Origin: Castanea sativa
Lineage: Eukaryota; Streptophyta; Magnoliopsida; Fagales; Fagaceae
Direction: 5' to 3'
Length of the DNA: 64,000 nt
Assembly (NCBI RefSeq): GCF_040712315.1
Contig: NC_134020.1
Location: 37,998,751 to 38,062,750 of the forward strand
Part shown: positions 22,768 through 34,739 of the stretch, in pieces
Numbering within the stretch: the stretch's first letter is position 1
Layout: each line of letters starts with the position of its first letter
Program-made: the position numbers and the translations under genes
The notes under the pieces: model-generated
Database searches by the model: none
What the model was told of the DNA's origin: nothing
What the model saw: the letters and a program-made list of their open reading frames with translations, nothing else

Positions 22768-25700
22768 TGTTAGAAATACTGAATGAATGTATTGTATTTC
22801 TCAAGTGATAAAATATACAAAAGTGTCTTTATATAAGAGGCAAAGTGTGTAATACAAGTATGTGTGTAGTACAAGTAAACAAGGTGGGCCTAAAGCTTAC
22901 AACCTATTACACATTAACAGTCATTCTCAAACTTAAGGCAGGTGTGAGACCAATTTGAGGTTGTTAACCAAAGAACGAAGGCATCCCTTAGGATGTGACT
23001 TGGTGAAGATATCTGCAAGTTGATCTTTAGAGGAGACCGAGAACAGCTTGAGAGCACCATGGACAAGATGATAAAGGATAAAATGAAAATTGATCTAGAT
23101 ATGTTTAGTCCGTTCATGGAAGACATCATTGTGAGTAATATGAATGATACTTTGGTTGTCACAATAAAGAGGAGAAGCAGAGGATGTGAACATACCTAAG
23201 TCTTTAAGAAGCCATCGTAGCCAAAGTAATTCATTTGTGATATCAGCAAAGGCATGATATTTTGCTTCAGTACTAAAGCGGGCCACAAGGGTTTGTTTCT
23301 TACTTCGCTAGGAAATTAGAGAAGAACCAAGAAAAAAGCAATAACCAGTGGTGGACCTACGATCAGTGGGATCTCTTACCCAATTAGCATTAGAGAATGC
23401 AAGAAGAACAAGAAGAGACTGAGCAGAGTAGAAAAGGTTATAGAAGAGAGTGCCCTTCAGGTTTTGAAAAATGCGCAAAACAGCAGCATAATGAATCGAT
23501 CGTGGAACAGACAAATACTAGTTCACCTGGCGAATAGCATAGGAAATGTCTAAACAAGTGACAGTAAGATAAACTAGGCTGCCAACCAATCGTCTGTAAA
23601 GAGAGGGATTAGACAATGGTTTCCTCCTTGAGGGAGTCAGATGCACATTAAGTTCAACTGGTGTGTCAACAGTCTTGCTATCAGTGAATCTAGCTCGAGA
23701 CAAAAGTTCAGAAGCATACTTGCCTGAGTAATATAAAGACCATCTATGGAATGAATGATTTCAAGACCCAAGAAGTAGTTGAGATGACCAAGATTTTTTA
23801 TCTCAAACTGCTGATTGAGAAATTCACTGAGTTCTTGAATGCCACTGAGATCATCACCAGTTATGATCATATCATCCACATATAGGAGAAGCAAAATGGT
23901 GCCTTTGTCGGTGCGATGAAGAAATAAGGCAGAATCATAATGATTGGCAATATAACCCAAACGAGAGATAGTAGAGCTGAACTTGGCAAACCAAGCTCGT
24001 GGAGCTTGTTCAAGGCCATAAAATGCATGTCAAAGGTGACAAACCTTGTTCGGTTCAACAGAGAGACCAGGAGGAGGTTGCATATAAATTTCTTCACTTA
24101 AAATCCCATTAAGGAAGACATTTTTGACATCCATCTGAAAAAAGTTTCATTTACTGGTAGTGGCAACAACTAAGAGGGCATGAACAAATGAGATTCAAGC
24201 AACCGAAGCAAAGGTCTCTTCATAATCAATCTCATACTCTTATGTAAAATCTTTTGCAACAAGACGAGCTTTATATCGCTCAATGGACCCATCAGAGCGA
24301 GTCTTGAACTTGTAGATCCACTTACAACTAACCACAGATTTCGTAGGGGAGAGAGTCACAAATCCCAAGTATAGTTTTTAGATAATGCATCAAGTTCCTC
24401 TTTCATTGCAATCTACCATAAAAGGTCAGTAGAGGCCTCACGATATGTGTGAGGCTTATGCAGTGTAGTAAGGGCAATATAACAATGATAGTCAAGTAAA
24501 TGTGTAGAAATGGATCTTACCCGAGTTGAGTGACGAGGTGGAATGTCTTGTGCAAGATCTTCATGCGGAGCAGGAGCAGGGACCCAAGCTCAGGGTTGGG
24601 TGGCTTATCTTCGACCGGTTCATTTTCCACCTGTTCATTAGGGGGTGATCTAGGAGAGGCATAAAAAATATCTGGTGGTTGGACAGAGAAGTCTATTGGA
24701 GGATCAAGAGTAACTATAGAAAGACTATATGACTCATTTGGAAAAAGATCTAAGACATATGAGGTAGATAGGAAGACACGGAAGTGAGAGAGCTCGACAA
24801 AGGAGCGATGTTCCCAAAAGACAACATCGTGGGAGATACAAAGACGATTAGAGACATGATCATAACACTGATACTGCTTTTGAGTTTTGTCATAGCCAAG
24901 AAAACAAAAAAGTTTAGACCGAGGCTCAAGTTTTTTATGCTTATGTGGCTAACAAAGAACAAAACAGGCAGAACCGAAGGAGTGAAGGTGGTGATAGTCG
25001 GGAGGTGACCCAAAAAGGTGCTCATATGGAGTTTGATTCTGGATGACAGGACTGGGAATGCGATTAATAGTATGAATAGCATGAAGAGCAGTTTTACCCC
25101 AAAAATGAGTAAGAACTTTGGCAGAGAGAAGGAGAGCACGACCAATGTCAAGAATATGACGAAGTTTGCATTCGGCTCTACCATTTTAGACGTACTTGGA
25201 CAAGTTAGTTGATGAACAGTGCCATAAGAATGCAAAAAAGCTTGGAAAGCATATTGAGTGTACTCAAGAGCATTATCAGATCGAAAAATTTTGATACATT
25301 TGGAAAAGTGAGTTTCAACCTTTTTTGCAAAATTAAGATATACTTGTAATAATTCAGAATGATGTTTCATATGAAAAATCCAGTTATAGCGAGAATAATC
25401 ATCAACAAAGACAACAAAATATTGAGATCCACCAATACTAGAGACAGAGGAAGGCCCTCAGACATCAGAGTGAATTAGGTTAAAGATATCAGTGAACATT
25501 AATTCACTAGTGTTGAAAGGCAAAGCTGGTTGTTTTCCTAACTAACATGAAACACGATCAAAATTTTCTGTGGACACTGAACCTAACAAACCTCTAAAAG
25601 CCAAGTGTTGTACTCAAAAGGAAGATGCGTGACGAAGTGGAGCATGCCAAAATGCAAGGGAAGGAATAGAAGAAACTGCAGCAGCAACAAAAACAGGAGC

Positions 25701-27248
25701 AACAAGTGGAAGACAAAGGTTGTCCATGGGAAACATACGCCCAACTTTGGGACCAGTCCCAAGCTCCTGTCCCGTCCTCGGATCTTGCACAATACACCCA
25801 GAATAAAAAAAGGTAATGCAATAACCCAACTCAGCTAATTGTCCCATAGAAAATAAATTGTAAGAAAGGTTAAGAACATTAAAGTCCCCAAGAACCGAGA
25901 GGTTAGAGGTCGAGATATAACATATATTATGACCAAACATTGTGGAACCATTAGCTATGCGAATATTAAGAGGGTGTAGTGCAAATTCAAGTTGAGAAAA
26001 TTAGGATGAGTGAGGTGTTATGTGGTTGCAACAAACAGAATCCATAAGCCAAGACAATGGAGACATACTAGATGAAATTGAAAGAGAAGACGAATAAGAT
26101 ACATTACCAATCATACGAATAGTATCAGCGATGATGTTTTGTAGGTCAACTATGGAAATGGTGATAATGGATCTAAAAGATTGGACTTTGCGGAGACAGA
26201 AGCCATTGGTTGGATACTCTCAGTGTTAGCAATAGTAGCAACAGAAATGGAAACAACTGATTTGTTGTGTTGATAGCAAGTCTCAATATTATGGCCAAGA
26301 CGTTTGCAAAAATCGCAAAAACGTTTGTTAGATTTTCGTTGACTATTGTTGCAATAGAAAGAAGACCTGTCCTTATTCTTCATTTAGAAGAAAAATATGC
26401 AAAAATGGAATCTACGTGAAAAACTGGATAAGGAGCACCTAGACTGCAAAAAGTCAACTCTAAGTCAAAGTCAACGGTCAACACTTTGGTCAAAGTCAAC
26501 TTGCTAACGTAGGATGCTGACGTAAGTGTAGATGACATCAAAAAGTGACGTGGCAAATGACATCAGCAAGGGCTGGCGTGGCAGATGACGTCGGCTAGGG
26601 CTGACGTGGCAGGGTGACGTCATAAATGATGTCAGCAGTAGCAGTGGAGGCGCGTGATGCGCGTGGAGCTTCCGTTGACGCTGATTCTTTTCCGATGAGG
26701 TAGATAGGAGAAAGACGATTCTGATGGTTGGGGCGGCGTCAAGATTGGAGCAACACTGAAGGCGTGTGAGGCGCGTGTACGATCTTCCCCAAAACTTTGA
26801 TAGGCACGTGGCGACACGTGAATGGTCAGATAGGGATGATTCCAGCGGTGTTGAGTAAATCAGTTTAAGGTCTACATGATGATATTTCTGGTGTCGTAAT
26901 CGGAGATCACAATGCACTCTCTCCGCGATCTTTGGCAGCAGAGAGAGTGCTTATGACGGTGGAGATTCAACCTTAAGGACCTCTAACGGCAGCGGAGCAG
27001 TCGGGAGAGGACATAGAAAGCTTACTGACCGGAGAAGTTGAGGCAGCGGAGAATACCAACAAAGACAAGACTGCAAGACACAAGAAAAGATTAGAGCAGT
27101 GGCTCTAATACCATGTTAGAAATACTGAATAAATGTATTGTATTTCTCAAGTGATAAAATATACAAGAGTGCCTTTATATAAGAGGCAGAGTGTGTAGTA
27201 CAAGTAAACAAGGTGGGCCTAAAGCCCACAACCTATTACACATTAACA
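22768..27248 (-). mobile_element. Element E: Ty1/copia retrotransposon, decayed
   Basis: Short LTRs at 22768-22919 and 27114-27248 begin TGTTAG and end TTAACA. A perfect duplication AAGTT flanks the element at 22763-22767 and 27249-27253. On the minus strand, right next to the right LTR, is TGGTATTAGAGCC, the classic initiator-tRNA-Met primer site of copia elements. Integrase precedes reverse transcriptase in order of translation, as in Ty1/copia. Only about 730 bp separate the primer site from the Gag zinc knuckle, so part of gag seems deleted. The left LTR has an extra GTATGTGTGTAGTACAA-like 17-bp tandem duplication. Confidence 0.93.
22920..26383 (-). pseudogene. Element E copia gag-pol remnant
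   Basis: Pieces of a copia polyprotein read leftward with many stops and shifts. The Gag zinc knuckle FCDFCKRLGHNIETC (CX2CX4HX4C) is near 26270-26330. Protease/GAG-pre-integrase remnants lie at 25583-25940 and integrase at 24750-25370 (FRSDNALEYTQYAFQAFL). Reverse transcriptase is at 23308-24097 with LLLYVDDMIITG near 23870-23900 and LNYFLGLEI. RNase H is at 22990-23286 (FSTEAKYHAFADITNELLWL, YCDNQSIIH). The element cannot encode a working product. Confidence 0.88.
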
Positions 27249-27253
27249 AAGTT

Positions 27254-27296
27254 TTTTAATGACCATCCTAAAAAAAATTCCTGGAATCGCCACTAG
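27254..27296. mobile_element. Probable terminal remnant of a hAT element beside element E
   Basis: Just past the target duplication of E the sequence reads GACCATCCTAAAAAAAATTC then CTGGAATCGCCACTAG. Its complement contains GGCGATTCCAGGA, close to GGCGGCTCCAGGA at the terminus of hAT element F (53484). E therefore appears to have inserted close to the end of an older TTF-type hAT relic whose other side lies left of 22763. Confidence 0.45.
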
Positions 27297-29605
27297 GTAT
27301 TTTAGTTACTTCCTTGGACTTAGATCTTTTCCAATAATGGATGGATATTATATGAAGCAAACCCTGAGTACCCTCTAATATTCTCTCATCCATTGGCCTC
27401 ATAGACAACAAGATTGCTAGCCCACTGATTTTGAACCCAATGTTCACCTTATTCTTATACTGGCGAACCATTATCCCATCTCAGTCTATTCCGCTAGCTA
27501 GTTGGCATCTTTGTCTATCTTATTAATTATTATCACTCAACCTAATATCTCATATATTTTCCATTAGTGAGTTAGTTCATTGCTACTCCATGCTCCACTC
27601 ATTTTGTTAATGTGCTTTGTTTTCTTTGTTGCCTCAAAAAGATTTTCTTTTCATAGGCTACACTTCTCATCGCAATCACCTTTTCTGCCTAGAGCATACT
27701 CTAATGTAGATTAGGCAAGAGACCCTGCAGATTGTCACTCAACTACTGGTTATTGCCTTCTACTTGATAGTTCTCTTGCCTCTTAGCGTAGTAGAAAAAT
27801 AAGCTATTGTTAATCACTCTAGTATTGTAGTGAACATCAAGCTTTTATTGACACCATCTCTCTGAGGTTATTTGGCTGCAATGGCATCTACAATATACGG
27901 TTCTCTCTCTCTCTCTCCTATTTTGTGACCACATGGACTATTCACATTGTCCATAATGATATTTTACATAAATAGACCAAGCATATTGAGATTGATTGTT
28001 ATCTTTTTCATCATCATTTTCTTTACGAATCGTTACAACTTCATTTTATTGCATCTTATAATTAGCTCACAAACATTTTCACAAAAAGTCACATTCCACA
28101 AGGCATGTTCATGCTTGTATCCAAACTTAAACTGGTCTCGTGCAATCTACCTTAAATTGGAATAGAATATCAAGTCCAGACCCATCATTATACTATTGTA
28201 GTACACTATTAGGTACCATACTATTATAATGTTAGCTATGTCAACTAGCCTTTATATATAAGATTCGTCTATACAAATTTATATGCGATTCAATAATATA
28301 TTCTTGATTCCAACAATAATGATTAGGAGCTTGTAAATTGCAATGGGGTTCACTAGATCATGAACCCCAACACTTGGAAGGTTGATACTCCTTCCTTATG
28401 GAATCAAATAAAGAATAACTTCGGGTTCTTGCCAAAATTTGATCTCTCACGCGTCCATTATAAATACATTTTGTAATTACTAGTGCTTCACTCACAGCAT
28501 ATATTTCGTCAAAATGGAATAATTTTATGCATATCACGATTAACATAAGGCTTAGGTTGAATCTCAAAAGCTTGGGAGAGAATTGATCTTAAAAAAAAAA
28601 AAAAAAAGCTTGGGAGAGAGACATGTTGCTTGTAGATTCTATTCCTTTGGCTGCTAATGAAATGGAATGTTGTTTATAAATAAAATAAAATAAAAAGTTT
28701 TGAAACTTAAAAGTTCTCATTTTAAGGGGGTTACTTGAAGTGTTTAAGCTATGATCATAATAGGGTGGGTATAGTATATTTGACAGCTTATCTTCTTTTT
28801 ATAATTAGAATAATAAATTTTAGTACTTCACATTTCACTTAACATTTTTTACACTCCTTTGTAACTTTTAAAAACTCTTTTTTACACTCTTGGTCCTTTT
28901 TTTTTTTTTCTTTTTTTTCTTTTTGTGTGTGTGTGTGTGTTGGAACTTGGAAGCTTTTGACCAAAATTAAACACTGACCATTGCATGATTTTTTTTTCTT
29001 TCTTTCTTTCTTTTTTAAAACCCTTATATGATTTATGTCATAGATAACTTTTATTTTATTGCTTTAAATATGCAAATTTGTGAATGAAGTTGGGATCCAT
29101 CTGATCAGACTAGATAATGACTCACTTGCCTTTGAGATTGAGAATGATTGCTCAATTAAATACTTAATCCAAAACTAAAGACAACAACTTGGAAAAAAAA
29201 GGCAGTTAGAATTTGCAAATTGTTTCATTTAATGAATTCTCCAATCAGTGGCTCAGTTGCATTATTAATACTTGAAGAATCAGTATAATTCCTTAGCTAA
29301 AAGTCCTTACTATAACTATCATATCAATGCCTATACCTCCCTGTATGTATTTAAGTATTTAACAACTAAAAGGTACACACTTACACTGTTACACATTGAA
29401 ATATAAGTTGATAGAGAACTACAGGTTGGCAAACTATGAAAGCTATAAATTCTATATCCTTGGTCATTTGGTCTGACAAGGAAGGATAGAATTGAATTGA
29501 ATTGCACTTCATTGTTTCGTAATGGACAAATGGACAAGGTATTGGAATCTTCTAGATACATCCTTTTAATGGGCCAATGCCAAATGACAGCACACTTTAT
29601 TTGAG

Positions 29606-29646
<41 letters not shown>

Positions 29647-30065
29647 AATATAGTTCAGGTACAATAACTCATTCTAGGCTTCTTCTCTTGTTGCTTTCAC
29701 CGTAGACTTTCATTGACTATATTGACAATCATGGATGTATTTAGCTCAACAAAATTAAAGATACACTTCTACCTATGAAAAAAAAAGAAGTTTTATAAAA
29801 GGTTGTACAGGAGCTGAATAAGTTGAAAATATTCTATAGCAAGCAAACAAGCTAGAAGTTTAAAAGATGTAAATAGAATCTAAGTTTTTGCTAACAATCT
29901 TTTGGTTTGATATTCCGTAATGGGAAAGAACTTGGATTTGAATCACCCTTTCCAGCTTATTGTAATTAGAAACTAAATTTTTTCTCTTCATTTTGTAACT
30001 TTTGTGCGGATGTATTGGTTTAACTTACTAATTTATAATATCCTAGACATGGCAAGCTACTCTTA
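27297..30065. other. Intergenic DNA, no gene seen
   Basis: AT-rich sequence with scattered short ORFs that have no recognisable domain. Low-complexity tracts include (CT)n at 27901-27918, poly-A at 28588-28607, (GT)n at 28925-28941 and a pure (TC)n of about 34 bp at 29610-29644. Confidence 0.6.
29608..29644. repeat. (CT)n microsatellite
   Basis: An uninterrupted CT dinucleotide run of about 17 units, likely length-polymorphic. Confidence 0.9.
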
Positions 30066-30293
30066 GCATGCGTTTGGATTGCGTTGGGATGAAATTTTTT
30101 TGTGTTTTGCTGAAAAATGGTGGGTTCCACAATATTATTCATGCATTTTTAATACTATTTATGGGTCTCACTACATTTTTTTGTACTATTCATGGGTCTC
30201 ACTGTACTATTTCAATTAACATTTACCTTTATCTATATTACTTTCAGTAATACGTTTTTAGTTTCAACAAATAAGCGATATCCAAATACACTC
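30066..30293. mobile_element. Small inverted-repeat element (MITE-like)
   Basis: The left end AGCATGCGTTTGGATTGCG and the reverse complement of the right end, AGAGTGTATTTGGATATCG, match at 14 of 19 positions. The body contains twice-repeated ATGGGTCTCACT. It is non-coding and resembles the GTTTGGAT-ended plant MITE class. No target duplication was assigned. Confidence 0.5.
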
Positions 30294-32445
30294 TTAATTT
30301 AAATAGTCCAGCCACAATTTTTTGTTGTTAGCATTTTTTTTTCACCAAAAAATGGTTGGTTTTAGAACCCAAAAATCTTGCAACTTCATTCTCAATTTTA
30401 AGTTTTTGAAAACATACTCAAAGAAGTGGGGGTTTTAGTCTTTTTAATTGGTGAATTTTTTTTTTTTTTGGTTTTTCATTGGGTGTTCCGGCCAGCTTAC
30501 GCGCACCTCGATTAATCTCTGCTCGCAGTGGGAGCCTGCCGCTGTTCAAAAGGTGTTGCAATTGCTGTAACTCAAACTGAGGAGCAAACCTAGTCAAAAT
30601 CTAGAGCTTTACCTAATGGTAGACTAAGACAAGCCACTGGGCGACACTTGGTTGTTAAGTGGTGAAATATGTTGTGCTTAAATAAGGAATCAAATACTGA
30701 ATTCCATCTAGATCATAAAAAATAAAAAAGGAGTGATGTCATGATTTAATAATTAGAAGGGAATCCTGATGCATAAGAAGAAAGTGCTCAACTTTTCTTT
30801 TCTTTTCCTTTTTTTTTTTTTTGAAAAAAAGAAAAGAACCAAGTGCTCGACTTAACAATGTATTCATTAAATATTGGTTACAGTACTAGTTGCAATGCGG
30901 AATTATTTGAGTTTTCATAAAGGACTAAGATTAGCTTGGCTACTGGTTTCTCAAATATCATTCTTGAAATTGATTCCCTACTTGTTTTTAGAATTTTTAC
31001 TAACTAAATTTTGGTATCTGCTAGCATGGCATATATATGATAACTAAGAGCAGACAGATAAATGTGATACAAATCTTTAGAGAGGGAAAGTGCTGTCCAA
31101 ATCACCTAGCCGCAAAGGGTGTCAATCTTTTGCATCATTACTTTATTGTTGTCCAAACTTTATATGTATTGATATAATGATATGTTATGGGATACCCTTC
31201 AAATGCCTGAACCTTCTTCCACGTGTATAATATTTTTCCAAGATAATATTTCCTCGTTTCTAGATTAAAATAAGGTGTAATTGATTCCCAAAGAAATATT
31301 TGTTATAAGAATGATTTTTATTTGTGAAAACATTAGAAAAGGAAACACAAATGAAAAACACTCTTTGATCATTTTTCTTTGCTTTTCTTACAACCAGTGG
31401 GATATAAATTCAGGTTCTCCTCTATAAGAGAATCTAATAGTACCACACTGCCACTTACCACAAGGCTCTCGGCATCTTTGATAAAAAAAATCAGCTTCTC
31501 TACAGGTAATCAGCACCAATTCCACATAAGGTGAAAAAAGAAGGATGTGATGAAGGTTGCAGAGACTTGAAAGAGTGATGGAGTTAATGTGACGAAACGA
31601 AACCAAAAAAAAGCTGTACGCAACCATGCATGAATTCATGGTCAAAAGTTTTAACAGAAAAGGTTTGCACCTGAGTGAATATCTGTTGAAATAAGAAATG
31701 GTCAAAATTTTATCTTATAATCCAAATTACATAAGCATTAACTGGTAGCTAATGGACATTCTGTTTTTACAACTTCCCAAGAGTACCCCTCAAATGAAAA
31801 TTGGAGCATATTTTAACCAATCACATAGTGGATCAGCTTGTCAAGGTCGCAATACCTTTTTATCTGATATGTCTGAACAAAAAAGGTTGCCATATCATCA
31901 GAACTAAAGAAAGAGTCACTTGGCAGTATGTTATATTCTGTTTGCCCCAACTAGGTAGCTGGTATTAAACACCATCAGACAAGCAAAATATGAAAGTCTT
32001 AGGCCATATCACAACCATAAAATTGGGGTGACCGATACTGATCAGAATGTTCATCAGATTCTAGTACTGTGACGATCTTGCCTCACGAATTTAGATAGTC
32101 TCTATGCATGAATAGCAGGCTCAAAATTTCCAATTAAAGTTGGACGCTCAGTACAAAAAACAAAACAGTTTATATAATCAAAGTCACTTTCCTAACAAAA
32201 TTCAGCAAATAATAATAATAATAATGATGATGATGATGCGAATGCATGCATTATTTACACCACCCACTACACTTCAACTACACAGCTGCTTAAGCCATCT
32301 AAATTTTACTCTTCATTTTCTTCTCATTTGTTACCCTCCTTTCTTTTTTCTGGGAGTGAGAAAGGGAGAGAGCCACAACCAACAGCCAATGACTAGATTC
32401 GTAGCCACAAAGAACTGACAGGAGGGACGTGATCTACCCATATCC
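30294..32445. other. Intergenic DNA downstream of LSG1, with a SINE-like repeat
   Basis: No gene is supported. A CT/A-rich inverted low-complexity tract lies at 30795-30840 and an (AAT)n/(ATG)n microsatellite at 32212-32238. The 3' UTR and polyadenylation site of LSG1 should fall in the last few hundred bases, but the site cannot be placed. Confidence 0.5.
30481..30650. mobile_element. Possible tRNA-derived SINE fragment
   Basis: GCCAGCTTACGCGCACCTCGA and, about 140 bp on, CCACTGGGCGACACTTGG resemble the two ends of a widespread plant short interspersed repeat that I recall only by its GCGCGCACCTCGACTAAT signature. The copy is diverged and bounded by poly-T on the left. Assignment is from memory and needs a repeat-library search. 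Confidence 0.4.
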
Positions 32446-34678
32446 TCATCCAACCTTCACAGAGCCTGAACTCACTGGCTTCTGATAGACTCTTACAACA
32501 GGCATTCCATCACCATCATCATTCCCAACCCTCCAAGTGCGATCCTTTTTCCTCTGAGGCTTCTTGTGCTGTTTATGGGCCGCCTTAGGCCTCTTAACTG
32601 AAGCCTTTTTGGAAGCAAGGCCATTAGCCATGTCAAAAGAATTGAGATCCTCCAGCACATGCTCAAGAGCAGGTGCATTTTCACCTTGAAAATCTTGAGG
32701 GTTTTCAATATCAGATGAATCTGACTCATGCTCTTCAGATGAGCTTGCTTTGTCAGCATCTTCCAAATCACTTTCCTCATTGGACATTCCAGGGGGCATT
32801 TCATAGTGGGGCAGCTTCCCGTCAATATAATCCTTCAAAATCTGACGGGTAGCTCTAGTTTCATCAGGCAGTCCACTAGAGCCAACATACCCACGAGAGG
32901 CACAATAAGCTCTTAATAGTTCAGATGCTAGAGGGGGCCGGGACTGTGGCTCATATGGCTTTGGTTTTGGCAGCTTGATCTTGTAGACAGACTCAATGAC
33001 ATGTCTAGGAACTCGATTGGCCACTACCTGTACAGCCTCCCTATTCTCAGTAATCCGATCAATAGGCAATACCCCAGAAGCAATCATCTCAAATCTTGAG
33101 CTTGAGAAGGATGGAAACACTAATCCAGGGCAGTCACATAGGGTCAGCTCATCAGATATTATCAATGTTTGGAAATGCTTAGTCTTCCCTGGAGTAGAGG
33201 TGACACCTGTCCGCTTCTGGCCCACCAAAGCATTGATTGTTGAGCTCTTCCCCACATTAGGATAGCCAACAAATCCCACAACTACATTCTTTGATGCCGA
33301 AGTTACTGCAGTATTTCCACGAGGAGATTGAACATTAGATGACCCTGTACCATTAGAACCTGATTTCCGCCTCATCTTGGCTATCTCTTCTGCCTCACAC
33401 TGTAAACGGGTCAAAAGCTCATCCCTTCCATATATTTTTGTATCAGGGTTATCCATGTTCTGAAGGGTATTTTGTGTCATCCATGGGTCACTTAAGTTTT
33501 TCCCCTCCAGAGCAGCAGAAGCAGCTTTAGCCGACCAGAACACAAAGAGAATGTTATTAAGGCGAAAATATTCTGCCCATTTCTCCCTGCAGGCAGAGCA
33601 AAGCAATGACAATTTAACAGGTTAAAAACTAAAGAATTGTTTTGTTGCAACAAAGACATGCAATGCAGATACCAACCTGACAGAAAATGGTAACAGATCT
33701 GCCTTATTAACAAGAAGCAGTGTGCGCTTGTACTCATCGATCTCTAGTGCATATGCCTGCATTCAAAGAAATTCAATGTCATACCCATATTGCTATGCAG
33801 TCACGAAATCTCCACTAACAAAGGAGGAAGCAACAAAGATTTCTAGGAGTTTATTCACAGAGGACAAGACAATTCTTCATCCCTCTATTCTCTGAGTACA
33901 AATAAAATACTCAGAAATCACACTATAGCATCACAGAAAAGTGGTTCAATTCTTTTCCCATTTACCTAAAAAAATAAACTATCATTGCTTCTTGATTGGG
34001 TATGGGATAGGAGGCCTATACATCCACTTTCATAGCATAGCTGGTGTCTCAGTGACTGCTGTATTACGTTGTATTGTTCTTACACCTTATCAAGAAGTAG
34101 TTTTTTTAAGCCTTTCTTTCACCTGTAACTCCTCATGAACTCAATGAAACAACTTAACCAAGCTACAAATTGAGCGCCTAGTGCAGGTTATTACTCCTCC
34201 AACCCATAACACATCACTTGGGTGGAGAGCACTTGTCATCTTTATTATTAAAATAGCTATCTAAAAAGCTTGGTCTCAAAGTTTTGAATAAAGTTTATAA
34301 ATTGACATTGATATTCTAGAAAAATCAACAATTTATATACTGTACTTCGATGTTCTAAAGCATTCTAAACATTATTAGTTTAACGGATTTAACCAGAGCA
34401 ACAAAAGATATTAATTCAGCACCCCAAATTAAAACATCAGACTCTTCCCCTTCTTGGCACAAAACTAAATCAAGATTGTAAAGAATCAGAATTTTCACTT
34501 TTAATAAGTAAATTTTGGAATGTCAAGGTTTAAGTAATGTGCTTCATTCGTAGATATTTACACACAATCTTGCTCAGTTTCTCTAAAATCTAGGAGAGGT
34601 ATCATATTTACAATAAATAAAAATAAATAGAGAGCCCATATCATGTCAAATTACTGTAACTTAAAGTATTTTCTAAAC

Positions 34679-34739
<61 letters not shown>

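Noticed and set aside
28358..28567. 69-codon ORF in the intergenic region
   Set aside because: No recognisable domain, no splice context and no codon bias; chance ORF.
30481..30650. A functional tRNA gene
   Set aside because: Box-like sequences are diverged and no cloverleaf could be formed; a SINE remnant is more likely.
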